From: Excoecaria cochinchinensis
Taxonomy: Eukaryota > Streptophyta > Magnoliopsida > Malpighiales > Euphorbiaceae
Reading direction: 5' to 3'
Assembly: GCA_947683425.1 (NCBI GenBank)
Contig: CANTUQ010000037.1
Span: 8,042,501 to 8,106,500 of the forward strand
DNA: 64,000 nucleotides
The position numbers and the translations under genes are program-made. Numbering within the stretch: position 1 is the first letter of the stretch; each line of letters opens with the position of its first letter. The notes beneath the pieces are model-generated. The model was not told the origin of the DNA and made no database searches. It saw only the letters and a list, made by a program, of their open reading frames with translations. Positions 57,032 through 64,000 of the stretch are shown piece after piece.

Positions 57032-57580
57032 TTAACTATCCGAAATTGGATAAATAATCCCAGCATCTAATAATTTAATGACTTCTTTCTTAACAACTTC
57101 TTTCATATTAGGATTAAGTCTCCTTTGTCTATTAGCTTTTGGTTGACATTCATCTATCATGTTAATCCTATGCATTACTACATTAGGACTAATTCCTTTC
57201 AAATTAGAAATTTGCCAATCTATACTCTTTATCCTCTTTTTAACAACCTCTAACAATAAAGACTCTTGTGCATTAGTGAGTTTGTTAGAAATAATAATAG
57301 GTAAAGTATGATTTGGACCAAGAAATGCATACCTCAAATGACTAGGTAGCTCTTTCAATTCAACATTAGGAGGACTTACAATGGATGGTGGCAATGGAGC
57401 TTCATTTCTATTTGGAAGTTCAGGCCTTGAGCTCTCTTGCTCCACATCTTCATGGACTTCTTCTTCAAAATCAACCTCTTCTTGACCTGCATTTTCTAAT
57501 ACTTCCAATACACAAGCATCAATGACATCTATTTTCATACACACATTCTCATCAATGGGATATTTTAAGGACTTATCCAT
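57032..57580 (-). pseudogene. Athila PR-RT linker and RT N-terminus
   Basis: An acidic linker (VLENAGQEEVDFEEEVHEDV), then 'ELKELPSHLRYAFLG' (present as VELKELPSHLRYAFLGPNHT), 'IDWQISNLKGISPNVVMHRI' and 'DAGIIYPISDS', the conserved run-up to RT in Athila. It ends at the premature stop before WVSP. Confidence 0.8.
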
Positions 57581-57586
57581 TTGATA

Positions 57587-58183
57587 TTACACACTATCCT
57601 CCCCCACTCTTAAGATTAAAGTGCCCTCATAGACATCAACTAAAGCCCTATCGGTTCTCATGAAAGGTCTTCCTAATATCAATGGACATTTCACATCATA
57701 TGCAAAGTCTAATATAACAAAGTCAGTCGGTAGAATAAATTTATCAACTTTCACAAGCACATCTTTCACTATGCCATATAGTTTTTTAATAGATTGATCA
57801 GCCAATTACAAAATCATAGAAGTAGGTTTAACATAGTCCAATCCTAATTTCTTAAAGATAGTCAAAGGCATAAAGTTTATACTAGCCCCCAAATCACATA
57901 AACATTTAGGAAAATTAACATCCCCTAAAGTGCAAGGAATAGTGAAACTACCATTATCCTTAAACTTAGTAGGCAAATTATTTGAAATTAGTGAACTACA
58001 TGCCTCGGTCAATTCTATAGTAGATATATCCTCCCAACTTCTTTTCTTTGAAATCAAGTCTTTAAGGAATTTTGCATAGTTAGGAATTTGTGTAATGGCT
58101 TCAATAAAATTTAAATTTATGTGTAAGTGCTTCAATTTATCAATAAAAGATTGGAATTGCTTATCTTGGTGTTGCTTCTTCAA
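57587..58183 (-). pseudogene. Athila aspartic protease
   Basis: Two frames, 58183-57806 and 57805-57587, joined by a single in-frame stop. 'FPKCLCDLGASINFMPLTIF' holds the active-site Asp in the D-L-G-A-S form typical of this lineage. 'KLYGIVKDVLVKVDKFILP', 'DFVILDF' and 'PLILGRPFMRTDRALVDV' follow. It should cleave the Gag-Pol polyprotein in intact elements. Confidence 0.82.
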
Positions 58184-58245
58184 GCGTTGTGGAAAAGGCG
58201 GACGAGGTTGAAAAACTTATGGAGTTTGGCTTTTGGTCACCCCTT

Positions 58246-58353
58246 TTGTCGCGCCCGCAACAGGTGTCGCGATTGCGACAGCAGGCGGATTGCCAGTCCT
58301 CGCGCTCGCGAAAGGAAGTGTACTCGCGATATCTGTCCGCCCACCTTTTGTCG
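58246..58353. repeat. TGTCGCG palindromes between gag and protease coding parts
   Basis: TGTCGCGCCCGCAACAG (58246-58262), TGTCGCGATTGCGACAG (58264-58280), CTCGCGCTCGCGA (58298-58310) and TGTCGCGCTCATGACAG (58337-58353). They lie in the gag-PR spacer, where Athila relatives normally have continuous coding sequence. Confidence 0.8.
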
Positions 58354-58399
58354 CGCTCATGACAGAAGGTTCATCCTTTTGAAAATGTTTCTGTTTTTC

Positions 58400-59862
58400 C
58401 TACACATTCTCACCCACATTAGTAGAAACAAATTCATTGTTATAGGATTTACCTGACCTTAGTTTAATGGCTTTAAGATGTTCCCTTGGATTCTCCTCCG
58501 TATTGCTTGTTAAATTTCCTTGCATTCTTGAAGGTAAAGCCTTAGCTATTTGCCCTATTTGTACTTCCAAGTTATGGATGGATGAGGCTTGATTTTTAGT
58601 GATTTGATCAAACTTTATTTCTAGCCTCTTTTGGTTCTCTTTTTGTGAACTAAATTTTAGGTTAATCCCCTCTAAAAACCTATCCATTTTAACTTCTAAA
58701 ACTCCAAACCTATCTTGAGGTGGTTGAAATCCTACACTCATATTTTAGTTACTACTATTACCCCATGAAAAATTAGGATGGTTTCTCCAACCAGGGTTAT
58801 AGGTGCTTGAGTATGGGTTACCTCTCCCTTGCCCTTAGATAAAACTAACTTGCTCTTTAGAAATATTTATTCCCAAATTACATTCCTCACTTGTATGACC
58901 TTGATGGCCACAAATAGTGCATACCTTTTGTGAACTACCCCCCATTCCTAAGCTACTAACTTTTTGAGTTAAAGCTTCTATTTGGACTTTTAAGGCTACA
59001 ATAGAATCTATGGCATGAACCCCCTAGCATCAGAATTAGATTCCCTTACTCTTTCGATGGGCCACATACAATTGTTTATAGCCATTTCCTCAATCAATTC
59101 AAAGGCAGCTTCTATTGTTTCCCTCATCAAAGAGCCATCAGCTGCAACATCAATGGTACCTTTTGTGGTAGGATTCACCCCATTGTAGAAGGTTTGCATC
59201 AATAGCTCTCTTGGAAGGTTATGGTGAGGACACATTCTCTGCAATTTTTTAAATCTCTCCCATGTTTCATACAAAGATTCATTGTCATTTTGCACAAAAG
59301 TTGTGATATCTTTTATAATTTTTGCAGTTTTGGCTAGAGGGAAATATTTTGATAAAAATGCTTGGGCCAATTGGTCCCAAGTGGTTATTGATCCTCTAGT
59401 TAATGAATTCAACCAACCCTTGGCTTTATCCTTCAAAGTGAAAGGAAAAAGTCTAAGCTTAATTGCATCATTAGAAACTCCATTAATTTTAAAAGTATCA
59501 CATATCTCTAGAAAATTTGCCAAATGAGCATTAGAATCCTCATTTGCCAAACCATAAAACTAAATACTATTTTGTATCATTTGCAAAAGAGAAGGTTTAA
59601 TTTCAAATTGGTTAGCATTTACCGTAGGCCTTACCACACCTTGTTGAGCACCACTCAATGCGGGTGTAGCAAAGTCCATCAACCTTGGTGAATTTTCCTC
59701 TTCAGCCATTATTGGTCTCTTATTCTTATTCTTCTTTTTATTTAATTTTCTGTTACTTGACAAATATCTCTCTATTTCAGGATTCAAAGGTTCAAGCTCT
59801 TCTTGAGAACTTCTAGTACTAGGCATGAACTTATCAAGTCCTGTAAAAAAAAAACAAAACAC
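58400..59862 (-). pseudogene. Athila Gag, broken by stops and a frameshift
   Basis: N-terminal frame 59862-59560 (likely start MPSTRSSQEELEPLN, or MAEEENSPRLMDFATPAL) ends at an in-frame TAG. Frame 59550-59008 has the capsid core 'AHLANFLEICDTFKINGVS', 'KDKAKGWLNSLTRGSITTW' and 'ETWERFKKLQRMCPHH'. A frameshift near 59010 leads to a zinc knuckle CTICGHQGHTSEEC (C-x2-C-x4-H-x4-C; minus strand of about 58920-58876). Frame 58741-58400 holds 'LEVQIGQIAKALPSRMQG' and 'AIKLRSGKSY', the conserved Gag end. Gag would package element RNA; this copy cannot make an intact protein. Confidence 0.85.
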
Positions 59863-59961
59863 AAATAAGTCAATTTAAACAATCTAACAAATAAAATAAA
59901 ATAAATATTGTAATCCAAAATCATAAATAAAGTTTCACAATGGCAACAAAAATAACATCAT

Positions 59962-59979
59962 TCCCTGGCAACGGCGCCA
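59962..59979 (-). other. Primer-binding site of the Athila element
   Basis: Minus strand TGGCGCCGTTGCCAGGGA, the usual Athila PBS, complementary to tRNA-Asp type 3' ends. It lies 6-8 bases inside the 5' LTR end. Confidence 0.88.
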
Positions 59980-59985
59980 AAAACT

Positions 59986-61406
59986 TATTAGCCTATTTTA
60001 CATGTGCTAATTTCCACAAGCATACTGTGTACTAAAATAGTACAAAAGATGTCGATCCCACGAGGAATGTGTTAATTATTACACACTATTACTACTCAAT
60101 TTTAATCTTGTTTACAATGATCATTAATTTGTTGAATGATAGTGGAATAACTATGTCTACTTCTAATTAACTTAATTATACATAATCGGATAAGATAAAA
60201 GATTAATGATATAAAATAATAAATAAAACTTGAATTAATTATTCTTGATTATGAATATATTCTTATCATGCAAGTCAAGTTGAATGAAATTCCAATCTAC
60301 TCTTTAAACATAAATTAGAGTGCCGAAAACATGCATTCATAATTCTAACCCACAATTTTCATTAATGAATTAAAGTGTTACTTATGCAAATTCTAGGAAT
60401 AAGAAACAACCTATAACAACCATTTTAATATTATGATTTCTCAAATAATACTTCAATGATGAAATTCTATTAGATGTAAGTAAGAATTTATCTTTCAATT
60501 AAATACTTACTTATAAAGATCATGCATAAAATACTAATAGAAAATTCTACAAGAAAGAATATTAAATAGATATGAATAATAAGACGTAGCATTAAATAAT
60601 CAAGTTCATATATTCATCATGAAATAATTACAAAGAAGAAGTAAAGATGAGAAATAAGAAAGAGATCTTTCAACCCTTTTCCCTTCCACAAAGGATATCT
60701 TCTTCCTTGCAAATGATCTTCTCTTCAAAACATAAAATTCTAACTTAAAACTTAAACTAAAGAAAATGTACTTTCTACTCACAGAATTCTTAATAATAAA
60801 TATTCAATAATAATTATTCAACACTAAAATTACAGTAAAACTACTATTTATAAAGTTCCAAGAGATATGCTCCTTCAAGTGTCCCTTAGGAAGGTTGCAA
60901 AGCTTGGTGAAAAGTCATCTTTCTTCAAGGCAAATTTTAAATTAAACTTCCAACGGTCTTCTCTGTCGTGATCGCGACAGAGCACTCCTTGCTTTTCGCT
61001 CCACTTTCCTCTCGCTGACTTCCCTTCGTGCCTTATCGCGACCTCGTGATGGTGGCCTTGCTCGCGACGCTGCACGCTGGCTCCTTGGCTCCTTCTCTTC
61101 ATCTCCCTTCAAATGCACATCCTGTCGCGCTCGCGACAGAACACTTTTCTCCTTTGGTTTCTTTTCTTTTCTTCTTCTCTTCTTCTTGGCTTGGCGCTCC
61201 CTGTCGCACTCGCGACAGGCTGATTCTTCCTTAGCTAACTTTTGATCTTTTTCTCCTTAAGTTCTCCATTTTCTCCATTTTCTCCTACACACACAAAACT
61301 CAAACAAAAACATAAAATATACCTATTTCTAACACAATTAACTATACCTAAACGTTATTTTAAACCTAAAATATGGATTAAATATGAGCTATTTAGACTC
61401 ATATCA
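59986..61406 (-). repeat. 5' LTR of the Athila element
   Basis: Starts TGATATGAGTCTAAATAGCT at 61406 and aligns with 49291-50709. About 1.42 kb. It contains the four palindromes at 60964-61218, the same sites as in the other LTR but with independent base changes. Confidence 0.9.
60964..61218. repeat. TGTCGCG...CGCGACA palindromes, right LTR
   Basis: At 60964-60979 (TGTCGTGATCGCGACA), 61034-61050, 61122-61139 (CTGTCGCGCTCGCGACAG) and 61200-61218 (CTGTCGCACTCGCGACAG). One left-LTR unit (TGTCGCGCTCGCGACA at 50284) has no separate counterpart here, so unit number differs between the two LTRs. Confidence 0.85.
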
Positions 61407-61411
61407 ATTTT

Positions 61412-61637
61412 GCCTATGTACTTATCGAAAATGAGTTGATATCTCCCTATCGTTATTTTTAGAGCAAAAATACCCTTAAACTTATAAAATCCGGTCAAAT
61501 ATGACCCTCCGTTGAGCTGCTGTTAAGAGGAGGGTTAATGGTGCTGACGTGGTATGATAAGTCAATATGATGTGGCGTGTGTCGCGTGACACATGGCGAA
61601 CACATCAGCGCCACGTAAGCGATTGACCTTATTTTGA
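61412..61637. other. Possible Mutator-like terminal region
   Basis: Sequence such as AAATACCCTTAAACTTATAA, AAATATGACCCTCCGTTGAG and GCTGACGTGG...CACGTAAGCG resembles long terminal repeats of plant MULEs. No matching inverted copy was found within the window, so this is tentative. Confidence 0.3.
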
Positions 61638-62240
61638 TTGGGCTGCCATTTCACTTTCCCTTTTTTTCCATTGTCTCTCATCCTCTCTCATTTTCATGAT
61701 CATTTTCTTTGTTCTAAATCGAAAACAAAAACCCTAAAATCAGGCATACAATATGCCTTCGATCTGTGCATTTCGTTGCGGTCATCTGTGCGTATCCCTC
61801 TTATCTCTCTTCTCTTCTTTTGTGTTTCATTTTCACACTCTGTGCATTGTCATCACTTCGAATCCCTAAATTTATTTTGTAGAAGATGGTTAAGCACAAT
61901 ATGTGCAAAATCGGTGAAGAAGAAGTTGATTCGTCAACACAACTGTAAGCCAACACAATCAGCTAATGAAGAGCAAACTCTAACTAGCGAAGCTACACGA
62001 TTAGTTCAGCTGAAAGAGAGGGGCATAAAATTCTTCTTTTTTCATTTCTTGCCGCGTGATAACAAATTGAATAGGGTCATCTATTCAAAACTTAAAGGAA
62101 AAGACATAGAAAAGGAGAAGCAAAGTAAGGTAAATGATTTTTTGACTTTTTGTTACCCATTTTGCATAGATATGGTCCCGGTGTGTTTGTGTTTGTTTTT
62201 GGTCAATTTGTTCCTTTATTTGTGTGTTTTGATTTCTTAG
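61638..62240 (+). pseudogene. Unrecognised ORF, possibly GRF-type remnant of a MULE
   Basis: A 200-codon frame without introns. The N-terminal third is hydrophobic/Ser-rich and looks like translated UTR. The part about 61890-62130 reads 'KKKLIRQHNCKPTQSANEEQ' then 'GIKFFFFHFLPRDNKLNRVI', and a Lys/Glu-rich tail. The F-F-x-W-like step followed by a charged helix is reminiscent of GRF-type zinc-finger ORFs that accompany MULEs, but the Cys pattern is absent. It could equally be non-coding. No function is assigned. Confidence 0.25.
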
Positions 62241-62570
62241 TCATAATTCCACTCATCTTCACACACATATCTAATCCTACTCCTTTCTGCTTTCTTCACC
62301 TTCAACCCAAAACCATTACAAACTGAATACATGTTTATTGCTTTCCTTGCTTCTTTCATGTCCTTAAAAGACATTCCTACTTGCATATGCCAAATCAAGT
62401 TGTCTTTTGCATATCAATTTTGCCTTCTTTTCTCTTCTGCAAATCTAAAAATCATCATCATTAAGGAATAAAAGATCAAAGTTATAAAGTTCATCGGTCT
62501 CAATACCCAATGAATCAACTTCAGCATCATCTGAATCCTCATACTCATCTACAGATTCATCAGTGTCTTC
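62241..62570. other. Non-coding sequence
   Basis: Mixed composition, no gene or repeat recognised. Minus strand 62570-62480 continues the acidic region of the next feature after a stop (EDTDESVDEYEDSDDAEV). Confidence 0.5.
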
Positions 62571-63296
62571 TTAAGGAGCAACATTCACATCAATTTCATC
62601 ACCAAAACTTGGATTTTCTTTTTTAGCAGCCCCATTACCATTTAATCCATCACTTACTATTTTTCCTGCAGTAACCTCATTCCCATCTGCTATATCCCCT
62701 ACTATTTCTTCTTCAGCAACCCCATTCCCATCTGCTCCATCTCCTTCCCTTTCTTTTTCAGTAGATTGTAGCAAAATAATTACATCTGGTATTAAATCAT
62801 TATTATCTTCATCCACATTATTCTGAATATTGAACCCCTCCTCCCTAATTTCACTAAAGCACACTTGCAAACATTGATAATAAAATTTTAAAGATTCATC
62901 AGAAATTGGATAAAGCTTAATTACTGCCAAATCATATATTTTAATCAACTCCAATAGCTTCATTATATTCAAATCACTCTCAATACTACCATACTTTTCA
63001 TGATAAAAACCTTCGGGAATCTAAAAAGAAATAGCTTAACATCTTTATCCAAATCATTCTCGATAAACAATCCTTTAATATAAAAAAAATGGTATTTTAT
63101 CCACATCATAGTCTTCAACTTTATAAACTTTACCACCGTCATAGCCGAATTCCTTATCTATTCTCCAAATACCATCATAATTTAATTCAAAATTAGCAGT
63201 ACTTCTCATATTGCAACAGAACCTACATAAATCATAAAAAAATAATTTATAAATAAAGCTAAGAATTTTCCTAATCAAATACCTAAAACGTATCAA
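62480..63296 (-). pseudogene. MULE transposase N-terminal region (degenerate)
   Basis: Frame 63296-63075 contains 'FELNYDGIWRIDKEFGYDGG' followed by 'KVYKVEDYDVDKIPFF', equivalent to the (F)xVxxHxGGxF...YxGGxVxxxDxxDxDxxSxxEL block at the start of many plant MULE transposases. Frame 62972-62571 continues with 'IMKLLELIKIYDLAVIKL', 'YYQCLQVC' and then an acidic Asp/Glu/Asn-rich stretch with repeats of DGNGVAEEEIVGD type, as in the linker that follows. A gap with stops lies between them (62973-63074). The catalytic and zinc-finger parts are missing. Confidence 0.42.
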
Positions 63297-63404
63297 TCAT
63301 AAAAGATTTTAGATAATCACATAATTAATTTTATAAACTAACAGATATTTTTTAGTCACACTCAGAATCGAAGACTTGACATGTAGTTAGTTTTTGGCCC
63401 CCTT

Positions 63405-64000
63405 TGTAACACCCCAATACCCCCCAGGAGGATACCGGGGCGCTATGCACGCACAAACGCCAAAACACCCCATGCAAACTTATATAACATAATTGAACGA
63501 ATACTATAGCGGAAAAAATAATAATATAATACAAAACATACTTCTTATGTATGTGTGTGTGTGTGTATGTATGTATGTATATATATATATATATAATTGT
63601 ACATAATATATATATATAATTGTACATATTACAAATATTGTTCATTTATTACATAGCCAATACTTACAATTAACTATTACACTTCATATACTATATTCTC
63701 TTTACAGTATCTCTATACAAAAACACTCTTTTTACAAAACACTACTTTATCTGATGCAAAAAGAACTCCACTCAAGCTTCCTAGTGGCATGCAGATGAGC
63801 AAAATGCTGAACGAACCTGTAACCTACACGGGAGAACACCCGTGCTAAGCGATAACGTTTAATGGGGATAGCAGAAACAAAAGACTTTTGAAGAAGTCAA
63901 AAATAAACCACACACTAAAAATCAATAGATATGCTTCTCATATCACCACATGTAGCAGCATACAATTCCATACGTGTACTATAACATGTTATCTTTTTCT
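63405..64000 (-). mobile_element. End of a Tekay-like LTR, minus strand, running out of the window
   Basis: Plus strand begins TGTAACACCCCAATACCCCC, the reverse complement of an LTR end ...GGGGTGTTACA. It contains the double hairpin (63820-63861: CACGGGAGAACACCCGTG, CTAAGCG-ATAA-CGTTTAA) and the 'CCACTAGGAAGC...' context of the other copies. A TA/TG microsatellite lies at 63550-63594. The 97-codon frame 63352-63645 is not a gene. Confidence 0.75.

Larger units (their letters stand above)
49291..61406 (-). mobile_element. Full-length but inactivated Athila-type Ty3/gypsy element
   Basis: Both LTRs, PBS (59962-59979), PPT (50710-50722) and the order gag-PR-RT-RH-IN-ATHILA ORF on the minus strand identify Athila. 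The 12.1-kb length is typical. Flanks ATTTT (49286-49290 and 61407-61411) are a likely 5-bp duplication, though the LTR end at the left is AT-rich and its boundary uncertain by a few bases. The first about 250 bases of the two LTRs differ at about 11 positions by eye, so the insertion is clearly older than the gag-only element. In-frame stops, frameshifts and lost catalytic residues make it non-autonomous. Confidence 0.92.

Noticed and set aside
1..64000. tRNA or rRNA genes
   Set aside because: No cloverleaf with A/B-box pattern or conserved rRNA stretch was recognised by eye; the tRNA-like strings are primer-binding sites.

Overview
The window is nuclear DNA from a flowering plant, most likely a eudicot. 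It is AT-rich and dominated by plant LTR retrotransposons (Athila, Tat and Tekay/Del-like Ty3/gypsy types), with hAT and Mutator-like DNA elements and one intron-containing plant gene. No rRNA, tRNA, CRISPR or prokaryotic gene was recognised. The species cannot be named from the sequence alone.

Layout. Positions 1-1573 hold the end of a long LTR that starts before the window. From about 1.8 to 38.65 kb lies one old, decayed Tat-lineage Ty3/gypsy element on the minus strand. It is cut into four pieces by later insertions: gag/PR/RT at 36.5-38.65 kb, RT connection at 24.65-24.86 kb, RNase H at 11.36-11.92 kb, and archaeal-type RNase H, integrase and 3' LTR at 1.8-6.26 kb. The three insertions that split it are LTRs at 6262-11353, 11922-24653 and 24857-36485. 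Each is flanked by a 5-bp target-site duplication with at most one mismatch. Each carries further insertions: solo LTR 8165-10611; solo LTR 12038-13449, a MULE MITE at 16410-16912 and a gene-capturing hAT at 17334-23841, itself holding solo LTR 19190-22110; and solo LTR 25146-34100, which holds a very young gag-only retrotransposon (25701-32229). Nesting reaches four levels. A second Tat-type gag/PR fragment on the plus strand (38.7-40.66 kb) and a hAT element (40662-41892) close this block.

The only apparently intact host gene is a four-exon SABATH methyltransferase at 42988-44556, in a gene-like interval of about 10 kb that also holds two hAT non-autonomous elements (46635-47162, 47913-48854), each with a perfect 8-bp duplication. 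A 12.1-kb Athila element on the minus strand fills 49291-61406. It has both LTRs, PBS, PPT, gag, PR, RT, RH, IN and the ATHILA ORF, but carries stops, frameshifts and lost catalytic residues. The right end has MULE-like coding remnants (62.5-63.3 kb) and the start of another Tekay-like LTR (63405 onward).

The most unusual signal is a recurring class of short, GC-rich palindromes of about 16-38 bp. They are clustered in groups of two to five inside the LTRs of several different retrotransposons, and at two internal sites of the Athila element. Arm sequences are homogenised within each element but differ between elements. The other notable items are a recent TR-GAG-type element that lacks all of pol, a conserved double hairpin near the 3' part of the Tekay-like LTRs, a decayed antisense ORF in the Tat element, and a hAT carrying a captured exon resembling a nucleotide-sugar transporter.
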